Assembly: GCA_002317475.1 (NCBI GenBank)
Contig: DCIS01000037.1
Location: 325-16,537 of the forward strand
Reading direction: 5' to 3'
Source: Prevotellaceae bacterium UBA1720
GTDB taxonomy: Bacteria > Bacteroidota > Bacteroidia > Bacteroidales > Bacteroidaceae
DNA length: 16,213 nt
Part shown: piece by piece, positions 1 through 7,872 of the stretch
Numbering within the stretch: position 1 is the first letter of the stretch
Layout: each line of letters begins with the position of its first letter
Program-made: the position numbers and the translations under genes
The notes under the pieces: generated by a model
What the model saw: the letters and a program-made list of their open reading frames with translations, nothing else
Database searches by the model: none
What the model was told of the DNA's origin: nothing

Positions 1-2
1 GT

Positions 3-56
3 AGTGGTGACACCGGTGGCGACACTCCAGGTAACGCAGGTGGTGGGTATATGTAG
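3..56 (+). CDS. C-terminal end of a glycine-rich protein (partial)
   Basis: The first bases read in frame as a short tail rich in Gly, Asp and Thr (residues SGDTGGDTPGNAGGGYM) and stop at TAG (54-56). Low-complexity Gly/Asp/Thr tails are common at the ends of Bacteroidales surface lipoproteins, but no domain is visible, so no function can be given. The fragment is convergent with the sensor gene that ends at 173. The reading rests only on composition and on an open frame at the window edge, so it could be chance. Confidence 0.4.
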   Translation, partial: SGDTGGDTPGNAGGGYM

Positions 57-65
57 ACCCCCCGA

Positions 66-116
66 CCCTCAAAGACCCTCCCCCTTACCCCTCCCTGTAG
101 GGCGGGGGGACTGGTG
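66..116. repeat. GC-rich intergenic palindromic element, copy 1
   Basis: A C-run/G-run block (core CCCCTCCCTGTAGGGCGGGG, 88-107) can fold back on itself and lies between two convergent genes. Its reverse complement resembles the block at 8711-8743 over about 30 bases: both have a GTC-plus-C-run start, a short spacer, GAGGGG and a trailing run of G ending in GAGGG or GAGAGG. I infer one dispersed element family. Between convergent stop codons it may also act as a terminator. The remainder of 57-172 shows nothing else recognisable. Confidence 0.5.
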
Positions 117-172
117 GCAGTGTAACCACCTTGCCTGCGATGTTAATTCAGTGACGAAAGCATCAATGAATG

Positions 173-2647
173 TCACTCGCCTGGCTCCTTGACTTTCAGG
201 ATGGATTCCACCTCCTCCAGTTTGTCCAGTTTTACTAGTTTGTCTGTGACCTCGATGATGTTGTCGAGGACCAGGGTCAGCTGTTTCGAGCCATCCACGA
301 TGTAATCGGCCATCTCGCGTGTTGACTCTTCGTCGAGTGGGTTGTCACGGTCGGCCAGAACCTGGGCAAAACCGGAGACTGCATTGAGTGGGGTGTGCAG
401 TTCGTGTGCCATATTCTGGAGGAAGATGTCCTTGGCACTATTGGCTTTCTCGGCGGCCTTGATGGCTACTTTCAGTTCGTGGTTGAGTCGTCGCTGACGG
501 ATGAAGAAATAGAGGAGTCCGACAATCATGACGATGAACAGGAAGATGATGAGCGAGTTGTACATCAGGCGTGTCTGCTGGTTCTCCATCTTCGCCTGAA
601 GAATCTGCATCTGGTTGTGCTCGTCTTCGATTTCTGAGGTTAGGGATTTCAGGAATTGGCGGTTGGTGCCGTTCATCATCTTGTCATAGTAGTTGATGGT
701 CTTTTTGTATGCTCGTGCAGCCTCTTCGTATCTGCCGTTGAGCAGCAGGGCATCAGCCGTGGTGGTGATCGTTGAGTCGTTGAAAAGCTCTTGGTGGTCC
801 ATGGCTATCTGCAATGCCTCCTTTGCATGTCCATGCCTGAGTTCATGCTTTTCAAGGGTCATATAGTAGAAACGCAGAATGGCTACATGTGCCGAGTTCT
901 TCTCCTCGGACTCCTCAAAGCCGAGTTCATCGATGTCTTTTCTGAAATCCTGCACAATCTTGTTGTACATCTGCTCGTTTCCTATGTGGTCGTAGTAGTT
1001 GGCCAGGGCATAGTAGAGGTGTATGTTCACGAAGAAGTCATCGCAGTAATCCAGGAAACTTAGCATCTTGTCGCAGTTCTCCTTCATCCAGAGCGTGTCC
1101 TCCGTCGCCATTCGGCAGCGAGCCTCGAGGGCTCTGACCTGGTAATATTCGGATAGATATTCGGATTCCTTCACACCCTTCTTCCAATTTTTTCCGACAA
1201 GTTTAGGGAATGCTTCCTCTGCCAGTTTTGCTGCGTGGTGGAAATGATCTGCAGCTCCCAGATAGTCGTTTGCGTCCATGAAGCAGTATGCCAGTGCCAC
1301 GTGTGCCTCCACCAGTCCGTAAGGATGACCTTGTGCGTGGCAAATCTCCATTAGCCGCATGGCTTCCTTGTAGATGGAATCCGGTGCAAAGACATTGGAA
1401 TAAGCGATGATGGCATTGTTCCAGAAGGTAAAGAATATGCCCTGTGGAACAGCGTTGGGACCCTTTGCAATGCGATACCCCTCCTCAATATAGTCATGTA
1501 TGAGGGATGGCGTGACGTCCTCGTCGGGGATGGTCACCAGTGCATTGTTCAGGCACGATATCTGAAGGTATCCCTTGTACGGACTATCAGGTATGTCATA
1601 CATTTCCTTCAAGATGTTGTAGGTAGTCTCGAACGACGTGGTGTCTTCCTCCGTTAGCATCATCTTCCTCAGGTTGACCGAGTCGGCGGTGTGAGAGATA
1701 AGGGTCTCCAGTTTTCCCGTCTGGGAATCATCCAGTTCAGGATAATCCCACAGAGCGTTTCGGGTGAGGTTGAGCACCTTGGTATCTGAACCATACATAC
1801 GCGCATCCTCGATGTTGTTGTACCAGAACAGGGTCACCGTCAACAAAATGAGGACAATGGTGTGGTAGATGGAATTGTACCTGAAGAGTCGATCCCGATG
1901 AATATAGTCCATCTCCTCGTTCTCCTTTGCCTTCACCAGGTTGCTGCCATAATGTAACAAAGCCCTGTAAATAAAGTAGAACACATAATAGGAAACCACC
2001 ATCAGCAGTGCATAAAGAATCAGCACGTCCGGATATAGGGCGAACAGCACCATACAGCCAAAACCGAAGCCCACAATCAGGTGGCTGCTTATCGGCAGTT
2101 CGTTTCTGAAAACATTCAGCGTCTCCTTCGCTTTCTCTGGTTCCTCCTTGTACTTCTTCAGATAAGCCCTATAGAAAACAAAGGCTAAGCCGGACAGGTG
2201 AAGGAAGAAGAATCCGTAAGCCAGTTTCCACGTTTCAGAAGGGGTCTGCGTCTCAAAAAACGGATACCAATAGCATAGAAGGGCCAAGCATATCAGGATA
2301 ACGTTGATAAAGACTGTACGCCCCGTGATATAACGGGGTGACATCAGCGACGTGTAACTGAAGGCAAACAGCGCGCCACCCAGATGGTAGTAGGAAAGGT
2401 TGAGTGCAGTAGCCATCATCGGACTGACCAGGCGTGGCTGGTAAGCTGCATGCAACAGGTAACCCACTCCAAACACCAGGAAGGCAAGTGCTGACAAAAG
2501 GCAAGATCGCTGAAAGTCTTTGTGTATCTTGTAGCGGCTCTTCATGGCAAATAGTACCAATGCAAGAGCCAGTATGATGTTGTTTGCACTGGCAACATAA
2601 AGCAGTGCATGGTATATCTTTATGAGTTCAAAAGAGAATTGTTCCAT
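173..2647 (-). CDS. Large membrane/TPR sensor with histidine phospho-acceptor domain but no ATPase domain
   Basis: An 824-residue protein. Several membrane segments fall in residues 10-230, another near 262-278, then a long helical region (about 290-670) that looks like TPR repeats (for example the YEEAARAYKKTINYY stretch), a membrane segment near 692-711, a short coiled coil and a HisKA domain whose H box reads HELHTPLNAV, with His748 as the expected phospho-acceptor. The chain ends 76 residues after that His, so the usual HATPase domain (N, G1 and G2 boxes) is absent, and none is seen in the bases beyond the stop. The usual H-box Arg (HELRTPL) is His. I place the start at the ATG at 2647; a TTG two codons upstream is less likely. 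A good promoter lies at 2707-2737. Family knowledge suggests a signalling role. As built, it cannot autophosphorylate alone and may accept phosphate from another kinase, or be a remnant. Alternatively this is a normal clade-specific short form. Confidence 0.8.
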   Translation of the reverse strand: MEQFSFELIKIYHALLYVASANNIILALALVLFAMKSRYKIHKDFQRSCLLSALAFLVFGVGYLLHAAYQPRLVSPMMATALNLSYYHLGGALFAFSYTSLMSPRYITGRTVFINVILICLALLCYWYPFFETQTPSETWKLAYGFFFLHLSGLAFVFYRAYLKKYKEEPEKAKETLNVFRNELPISSHLIVGFGFGCMVLFALYPDVLILYALLMVVSYYVFYFIYRALLHYGSNLVKAKENEEMDYIHRDRLFRYNSIYHTIVLILLTVTLFWYNNIEDARMYGSDTKVLNLTRNALWDYPELDDSQTGKLETLISHTADSVNLRKMMLTEEDTTSFETTYNILKEMYDIPDSPYKGYLQISCLNNALVTIPDEDVTPSLIHDYIEEGYRIAKGPNAVPQGIFFTFWNNAIIAYSNVFAPDSIYKEAMRLMEICHAQGHPYGLVEAHVALAYCFMDANDYLGAADHFHHAAKLAEEAFPKLVGKNWKKGVKESEYLSEYYQVRALEARCRMATEDTLWMKENCDKMLSFLDYCDDFFVNIHLYYALANYYDHIGNEQMYNKIVQDFRKDIDELGFEESEEKNSAHVAILRFYYMTLEKHELRHGHAKEALQIAMDHQELFNDSTITTTADALLLNGRYEEAARAYKKTINYYDKMMNGTNRQFLKSLTSEIEDEHNQMQILQAKMENQQTRLMYNSLIIFLFIVMIVGLLYFFIRQRRLNHELKVAIKAAEKANSAKDIFLQNMAHELHTPLNAVSGFAQVLADRDNPLDEESTREMADYIVDGSKQLTLVLDNIIEVTDKLVKLDKLEEVESILKVKEPGE

Positions 2648-2706
2648 CAGCAAGTTGACTAGTAAAGGTGGGGCGCGTCATGACAGGCCCATGGTGTCCG
2701 GTTTTG

Positions 2707-2737
2707 CAAAGGTACATTTTTCTTTCTTATTGTGCAA
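2707..2737 (-). promoter_or_regulatory. Bacteroidales-type promoter for the sensor gene
   Basis: On the minus strand a TTG (2737-2735) is followed after 20 bases by TACCTTTG (2714-2707), matching the Bacteroidales sigma-ABfr pattern of a -33 TTG/TTTG and a -7 TAnnTTTG. It lies about 60 bases before the chosen ATG. Confidence 0.65.
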
Positions 2738-2831
2738 GCGCAGATGTCCTAAATTGTACGCAAATGTGCATCAAAACCAAACATATCTGTTAATAAGTTA
2801 ATAATAATCACAAACTTATTCTTTTTTTTTG

Positions 2832-2839
2832 TAAATTTG
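2832..2839 (+). promoter_or_regulatory. Probable -7 box for the GH43-isomerase unit
   Basis: TAAATTTG matches the -7 consensus TAnnTTTG and follows a T-rich stretch. No convincing -33 TTG is seen at the usual distance. It leaves a leader of about 65 bases before the ATG at 2912. The interval 2648-2911 holds this and the divergent promoter and nothing else I recognise. Confidence 0.5.
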
Positions 2840-2911
2840 CAACCAAGTACCAAGGGCAAACTATTGAATGCCGAAATCTAACCCAAAACATACATCATTT
2901 GATAATTCAAA

Positions 2912-4819
2912 ATGAAGAAACACTTTCTAGTCGCTATCGCCTTGTGCATGGCCACCGTCTGTCTTCAGGCTAAGCCGAAGGAAAAGAGTGAGAAATTTGC
3001 AGGTTATCTGTTCGCCTACTTCGAGGGAGGGGGCGAAGGAAAGCTGCAGGAACAGCTACGCTTCGCTATCAGCGAGGATGCCCAGAACTGGTATGCGCTG
3101 AACGAGAACCGCCCCATCATCGGTAGTGACTCCATCAGCACAAGCGGTGGAATACGTGACCCTCACATCCTGCGTGGTGAGGATGGTTGCTACTACATTG
3201 TGGCAACAGATATGAACACGGTAAAGAACGGTTGGAAGGAGAACCCCGGCATCGTGCTGCTCAAGTCGAATGACCTGGTGAACTGGACACATTCAAAGAT
3301 TGTACTGGGCAAGGACTGGCCAGCCTTCAGCGATGCATACTGGGTGTGGGCCCCTCAGACCATCTACGACCAGAAGGCAAAGAAGTACATGATATACTTT
3401 ACCCTCCAGCGTACAGGGGACGGACGTAAGAGCCTCATCACCTATTATGCCTACTCCAACAAGGATTTCACGGCCTTCGAGAGTGAGCCCAAACCACTTT
3501 TCTCGGCCAAATATGGCAGCATCGACAATGACATCATCTACCGTGATGGCAAGTACCACCTCTTCTATAAGGGTAACACTAAGGACGAGAACGGCAAGGA
3601 GTTCAAAAACGGCATTCAACAAGCCACGTCGAAGAGCGTAAAGGGTCCCTGGAAGGAGGATTTCAAGTACCTCGATGCATACGCTGATAGCCGTACGGGT
3701 GTAGAAGGCAGCGGTGTGTTCAAACTGAACGATTCTGACGAGTATATCCTCATGTACGACCTCTACGGTTCAGGACGTTACGAGTTTCAGCGCAGCAAGG
3801 ATCTCACCACTTTCACTGAGAAGCCAGAGTCTTTCCGCAAGGACTTCTTCCCTCGTCACGGTACGGTATGCTCGGTGACCGCAGAAGAACTGGACCGCCT
3901 GCAGCAGAAGTGGGGCTACGTGCTGACTCATCAGTTTGAGACAAACGGCAACCCTCTGTTCAAGGACAAGCATACTGCCGATCCAGACGTACTGGTAGAG
4001 AATGACACGCTATGGGTCTTCGCCGGTCATGATGCCAAGGGCGGACAGTCGGGTTATGTTATGAAGGACTGGTTGCTGTACAGCACCACCGATATGAAGC
4101 ACTGGACAGAGCATCCCTCACCCCTTCGCATCGAGGAGTTTGCGTGGGCCAAGAGCAAACAGGCATACGCTGGTCATGTAGCCAAGCGTAATGGCAAGTT
4201 CTACTGGTACGTATCAACGAACTGGTGTGGCATTGGTGTGGCTGTGGCCGACAAGATTACGGGACCATATCGCGACGCATTAGGCAAACCCCTGCTGACA
4301 AACGAGAACTGCTTTGCCTCCAGTCACAATTGGGCATGCATCGACCCTGCCATCCTCATTGACGACGATAACACACCTTATATCATTTGGGGTAACCGCC
4401 ATTGCTACTATGCCAAGTTGAAGGATAACATGACGGAGATTGACGGAGATGTGCACCAGATTGACGTCCCCGAGTTCACCGAGGCCCCTTGGGTGCACAA
4501 GTACAATGGAAAGTACTACCTGACCTATGCCAGTCAATGGCCCGAGAAGATAGCGTATGCTGTGAGCGACCATATCGGCGGTCCATACACCTATATGGGC
4601 ATCATCAGCGAGATAGCCGGTAACTCAAACACTACGCATCCCGCCATCGTGGAGTACAAGAACCAGTGGATATTCTTCTCCCATAATGGTGGACTGTCAG
4701 ATGGAACAAGCTATAGTCGTAGCATCATAGCAGAACCTATGCACTATGACAATGAGGGAAAGATACGTTTCATCCCTCCTACGGCAGAAGGCGTAAAAGC
4801 AATGGAAAGAAAGAAATAA
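2912..4819 (+). CDS. Secreted protein with two GH43-type glycosidase domains
   Basis: A 635-residue protein with a typical signal peptide (residues 1-20, ending LQA). Two five-bladed propeller units follow. The first (about 30-345) shows the GH43 pattern of catalytic residues: Asp83 in IRDPHI as base, Asp205 in SIDND as modulator, and Glu265 in GVEGSG as acid. The second (about 350-620) has Asp357 in TADPDV, Asp478 in CIDPAIL and Glu524 in FTEAPWV. Family members are mostly arabinofuranosidases, xylosidases or galactosidases acting on plant or host glycans; the exact substrate cannot be read here. Both triads look complete, so two activities, or one split over linked sites, are possible. It starts 10 bases before the isomerase gene and probably shares its transcript. 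No SusC/SusD pair is in the window, so this is not a full polysaccharide utilisation locus. Confidence 0.85.
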   Translation: MKKHFLVAIALCMATVCLQAKPKEKSEKFAGYLFAYFEGGGEGKLQEQLRFAISEDAQNWYALNENRPIIGSDSISTSGGIRDPHILRGEDGCYYIVATDMNTVKNGWKENPGIVLLKSNDLVNWTHSKIVLGKDWPAFSDAYWVWAPQTIYDQKAKKYMIYFTLQRTGDGRKSLITYYAYSNKDFTAFESEPKPLFSAKYGSIDNDIIYRDGKYHLFYKGNTKDENGKEFKNGIQQATSKSVKGPWKEDFKYLDAYADSRTGVEGSGVFKLNDSDEYILMYDLYGSGRYEFQRSKDLTTFTEKPESFRKDFFPRHGTVCSVTAEELDRLQQKWGYVLTHQFETNGNPLFKDKHTADPDVLVENDTLWVFAGHDAKGGQSGYVMKDWLLYSTTDMKHWTEHPSPLRIEEFAWAKSKQAYAGHVAKRNGKFYWYVSTNWCGIGVAVADKITGPYRDALGKPLLTNENCFASSHNWACIDPAILIDDDNTPYIIWGNRHCYYAKLKDNMTEIDGDVHQIDVPEFTEAPWVHKYNGKYYLTYASQWPEKIAYAVSDHIGGPYTYMGIISEIAGNSNTTHPAIVEYKNQWIFFSHNGGLSDGTSYSRSIIAEPMHYDNEGKIRFIPPTAEGVKAMERKK

Positions 4820-4829
4820 TAGCAAAAGC

Positions 4830-5804
4830 ATGAAACCCTACAAATTTGAACCCTACCTGAAGACCACCATCTGGGGTGGTTATCAGATTGCACCTTTCAA
4901 GGGTATCTATACCGCACAACCCAACATTGGCGAGTCGTGGGAGATAAGTGGCGTACCTGGCCATGAGTCAGTGGCTATAGAGCGTGGTCTTGTAGATGAT
5001 GTCGACGTGGGGCTGAACCTTGTCCAGCTCATTGACAAGTATAAAGGCAAACTCATCGGTGAAAAAGTCTATAAGAAGTTTGGCAATAAGTTCCCGTTAC
5101 TGGTCAAGTTTATCGACTCACGACAGGACCTCAGCGTGCAGGTGCATCCCGATGATAAACTGGCTATGGAGCGCCATGGTTGTGCCGGAAAAACCGAGAT
5201 GTGGTACATCATCAAGAGCGATGTGGGGGCAAAGATTTATGCCGGACTGAAAAAGAGTATCACCCCTGATGACTACGAGCAACTGGCTACGGCAGAGCCT
5301 GTGAACGGACATTCGCCCATGCAGGACGTCATCGCTACCCACGAGGCTCATCAGGGAGATCTCTACTTTCTGCCTGCAGGACGTCTGCATGCTATCGGTG
5401 CAGGCAATTTCCTGGCCGAGATTCAGCAGACCAGCGACGTGACCTATCGTGTCTATGACTTCGGTCGTAAGGATGCGCATGGTAACCCTCGCGAACTGCA
5501 TGTTGAACAGGCAAAGGCTGCCATCGACTATCAGATATGGCCTGAATATCGCACCTCTTACGATTCCACGAAACCTACCTCTCAGCTCATCAATTGTCCA
5601 TATTTCAACGTCAACCGGGTGGTTGTTCAGGTGGCTTCACAGATAGACTTTAAGGTCGATTCATTCGTTATCGTGGTATGTCTGTGGGGTGAGGCAAACA
5701 TCAATGGCATCAAGGTTCGTCAGGGTGAGACACTCCTTGTTCCTGCCTGTGAGAACGTCCTCTACATCTTTGGTAACGCCACCTTCCTCACGGCAACAAT
5801 GTAA
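4830..5804 (+). CDS. manA: Mannose-6-phosphate isomerase, type I (class of short bacterial enzymes)
   Basis: A 324-residue cytoplasmic zinc enzyme that interconverts mannose 6-phosphate and fructose 6-phosphate, linking mannose use to glycolysis and supplying GDP-mannose precursors. Expected metal ligands are visible: Gln104 and His106 in QVHPDD, Glu123 in KTEMWY, and His187 in AGRLHAIG. Arg207 in DVTYRVYDFGR is the usual catalytic arginine. The length fits the short bacterial form rather than the 400-residue enterobacterial or eukaryotic one. The start lies 10 bases after the GH43 stop codon, which implies one transcript, though the reaction does not by itself show that the glycosidase releases mannose. 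The stop is followed one base later by an inverted-repeat element. Confidence 0.92.
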   Translation: MKPYKFEPYLKTTIWGGYQIAPFKGIYTAQPNIGESWEISGVPGHESVAIERGLVDDVDVGLNLVQLIDKYKGKLIGEKVYKKFGNKFPLLVKFIDSRQDLSVQVHPDDKLAMERHGCAGKTEMWYIIKSDVGAKIYAGLKKSITPDDYEQLATAEPVNGHSPMQDVIATHEAHQGDLYFLPAGRLHAIGAGNFLAEIQQTSDVTYRVYDFGRKDAHGNPRELHVEQAKAAIDYQIWPEYRTSYDSTKPTSQLINCPYFNVNRVVVQVASQIDFKVDSFVIVVCLWGEANINGIKVRQGETLLVPACENVLYIFGNATFLTATM

Positions 5805-5805
5805 A

Positions 5806-5996
5806 GGTGGGTTCTATAAATTCCCACCGCTAGAAAGTTAATAATTATGGGCTATCGTTTTGTCATCTTTTGGCTTCTTTTCGGTTCAAACTGTCAGTTC
5901 GTTCAGTTGTGATGCCCGCATCACGCCTTCATTCACTAACACTTTGATCTCGAAAATATTCCCAATATCTAACAAAGCTAATTTATAGAACCCACC
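5806..5996. mobile_element. MITE-like element with perfect 17-bp terminal inverted repeats
   Basis: The first 17 bases (5806-5822, GGTGGGTTCTATAAATT) recur as an exact reverse complement at 5980-5996, enclosing 157 bases. No gene of reasonable length lies inside. The left end also folds on itself (GGTGGG at 5806 with CCCACC at 5823), and a tight hairpin (GTGATG, loop CCCG, CATCAC) sits at 5909-5924. Perfect ends, small size, no coding capacity and a place directly after a stop codon suggest a non-autonomous transposable element. No clear target duplication is seen: the flanks are TAAA on the left and ATAA on the right. It could instead be a processed RNA structure or a regulatory cassette. 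Confidence 0.55.
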
Positions 5997-6001
5997 ATAA
6001 A

Positions 6002-6044
6002 TTAAAGGTCGGTTGCCAAATGTATTGTGACAGCCGACCTTTAA
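6002..6044. terminator. Strong bidirectional terminator hairpin
   Basis: TTAAAGGTCGG (6002-6012) pairs perfectly with CCGACCTTTAA (6034-6044), and three further pairs, one a G-U, can form toward the loop. On the plus strand T-rich sequence (ACTTTTCTTTTCTT) follows. It sits between the convergent isomerase unit and the minus-strand operon and probably ends both. Confidence 0.8.
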
Positions 6045-6062
6045 CGTTATACTTTTCTTTTC

Positions 6063-7301
6063 TTATGCGATAGTGGCGTTAACAGTACCTCCAGTCTTGT
6101 TATAGGTACCTGCCTTGATGCCTCGGCTCTTCTTGCCGGTGTTGTAGACGGTGGTAACACCACCTGAGACTGTGAGGGTGCCATCTACCTTGATACCCAT
6201 GCAGCGGTGAGGATCGTCAGAGCAATCATCGAGGGTACAGAGACCTCCGGCAGCGGTGATGGTGATGTTGGTGGGGGTAGAGGCTGAGGTCTCGGTGATG
6301 AGCATGTCGGCCTCGGTCTGGATGCCACGACTACCATTACCCGAAGCGTTGATGGTGACCGTACCACCAGAGATGGTAATGAGACCAGCAGGCTGGACCT
6401 TTGCACCATTCTTGCCCTCGCTGGCACCATTCTTGATGCCCTTGCAGTCCTCGTGTGAGATGGTGGCATTGAAGGTTCCACCCTTGATAATGATCTGTCC
6501 GTTGAGTTCATCAGTGGCCTCGTCTGTAGCGTCAACCTGCAGACCATCGCCCTGTGTCTTCTCGTCGATATTGATGGTTCCACCGTTCATCTGGAAATAC
6601 TGACCTACGTGAAGGGCGTCGCTGGCAGCAGCGAGGATATTGATGGTGCCGGTGCTCTTCTTGAGCAGCAGGTACTCGTTGGTGGAGATGGCGTGCTTGC
6701 AGTTGCCGGTGACATTGAGCGTACCGCCACCCTGTACCTCAAGGTGTCCTTTGCAGTAAAGGGCTGCCTTTTGTGAACCAGACTTTGCATCGGTGAGTTT
6801 ATTTTCTGTACCATCAGCCAGGATAAGGTCGATACGCTTTCCGCACTGGATGTCAAGTGCTCCGCCTGTGGTGGAAGTGAGGTTGAGACCATTGAGGTGG
6901 AACTTACACTTGTACTGACCATTGTAGGTGAGCGAACCATTGGTGCTCTGGCCGGAAAGGACGAATTCCATCTCCTCGCTGACGTTGTTGTTGGTGATGA
7001 CTACATCGCCACCATTGGCAGTGACGGTGATGTCCTTCTTGGCAGCATCAGGGATGACGACAGAGGCCGAGGCACCGTTCCACTGGATAGTGACGGTCTT
7101 GACCATGGTAATGCTGTCGATGCTGTTCAAGGCGTATTGCTTGCCAGCAATGGTAATGCCACTGGCAGAGACGGGCATGGACTGAGCATCGGTGAGCGCT
7201 ATGCGTTGGCTCTCCTCTCCCTGCCATACACGCATGTACTGCTGTGCCTGGGCACTGATGCCCAGCATGGCCATACCGAGGAGTATGAGTTGCTTTTTCA
7301 T
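6063..7301 (-). CDS. Secreted Cthe_2159-like carbohydrate-binding beta-helix protein
   Basis: A 412-residue exported protein with a signal peptide (residues 1-19/20, ending SAQAQ). Residues 21-66 form a short module ending IDSITM. From about 68 to the end runs a repetitive right-handed beta-helix with recurring GG(T/V)(I/V)xI and GI(K/Q) turns, such as MNGGTINI, IKGGTFNA, ISGGTVTI and RGIK. This is the pattern of the Cthe_2159 (PF14262) family, whose founding Clostridium thermocellum member is a calcium-dependent polygalacturonate-binding protein. Members often sit beside VTC-domain and DUF4956 genes, as here. It has no C-terminal sorting tail or lipobox, so how it is held outside is unclear. 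It is the last gene of a five-gene minus-strand run, 65 bases after the previous stop. Ligand and role in this organism are inferred. Confidence 0.75.
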   Translation of the reverse strand: MKKQLILLGMAMLGISAQAQQYMRVWQGEESQRIALTDAQSMPVSASGITIAGKQYALNSIDSITMVKTVTIQWNGASASVVIPDAAKKDITVTANGGDVVITNNNVSEEMEFVLSGQSTNGSLTYNGQYKCKFHLNGLNLTSTTGGALDIQCGKRIDLILADGTENKLTDAKSGSQKAALYCKGHLEVQGGGTLNVTGNCKHAISTNEYLLLKKSTGTINILAAASDALHVGQYFQMNGGTINIDEKTQGDGLQVDATDEATDELNGQIIIKGGTFNATISHEDCKGIKNGASEGKNGAKVQPAGLITISGGTVTINASGNGSRGIQTEADMLITETSASTPTNITITAAGGLCTLDDCSDDPHRCMGIKVDGTLTVSGGVTTVYNTGKKSRGIKAGTYNKTGGTVNATIA

Positions 7302-7366
7302 CTTACAATTCTTTATACCTTAAATATATATAGACTCTTGGAAACTTGATCTTTGAACTAAAGAAT

Positions 7367-7819
7367 TTATTTCTGGATCTTGATAGTTTGATCGCCCAGG
7401 TTGACGATATAGGTACCCTTGGGGAGGTTGTCAAGGGAGATAGTGGTCTCACCCTCTACATTGGCCATACGCTGTAGGGAACCGTTGGAGGCATAGATGC
7501 GCAGGAACCCCTTTCCGTTAACCTTGAGTTGGCCTCGCTGCATGCGGAGAGACTCGCTCTTCTGAGGTAATGACTGGATGGAGGTAGTGGAGTTGCTGAA
7601 GAACATCTTCTCCATCTCGCTGATAGGGAAGCGTACTTCGCCCTCGGTGGTGGTGACTACAACATTCCCTGCAGCAGTCTCGAAAGTAATCTTCTGGATG
7701 CTGGCCAGGGCGATGCTGGTCTCGGTGCTGCTTTGGGCAACGGTGAGGTACTGGTAATCGTCGGCCATGAGACTGAGGCTAAGGGTGCTTAGCATCACGG
7801 CTAAAATAGTTCTTTTCAT
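7367..7819 (-). CDS. Small secreted protein with T9SS-like C-terminal tail
   Basis: A 150-residue exported protein with a signal peptide (residues 1-18/19, ending LMA). Residues 20-75 resemble the N-terminal module of the downstream beta-helix protein: both read QY, a hydrophobic residue, xV, then IAL and a Q near the same place. Residues about 95-150 look like a type A sorting domain of the type IX secretion system: beta strands, then LPKGTYIVNLGDQTIKIQK at the end. There is almost no passenger between the two. An A-rich AAGAAG stretch upstream of the ATG serves as a plausible ribosome contact. It may be a small surface partner or anchor for the beta-helix protein. The sorting-domain call is by eye. 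Confidence 0.6.
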   Translation of the reverse strand: MKRTILAVMLSTLSLSLMADDYQYLTVAQSSTETSIALASIQKITFETAAGNVVVTTTEGEVRFPISEMEKMFFSNSTTSIQSLPQKSESLRMQRGQLKVNGKGFLRIYASNGSLQRMANVEGETTISLDNLPKGTYIVNLGDQTIKIQK

Positions 7820-7872
7820 ATTCTTCTTTTTTAGGGGGGGCCTACAAGTGAAATATAGGGCACCGTTGGTGG

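Noticed and set aside
5909..5924. GTGATG-CCCG-CATCAC as an independent transcription terminator
   Set aside because: Six-base stem with no T-run after it; better seen as internal structure of the inverted-repeat element.
7302..7366. Promoter in front of the beta-helix protein gene
   Set aside because: The interval is AT-rich, with TATATTTA on the minus strand, but lacks the final G of TAnnTTTG and a spaced TTG; co-transcription is simpler.
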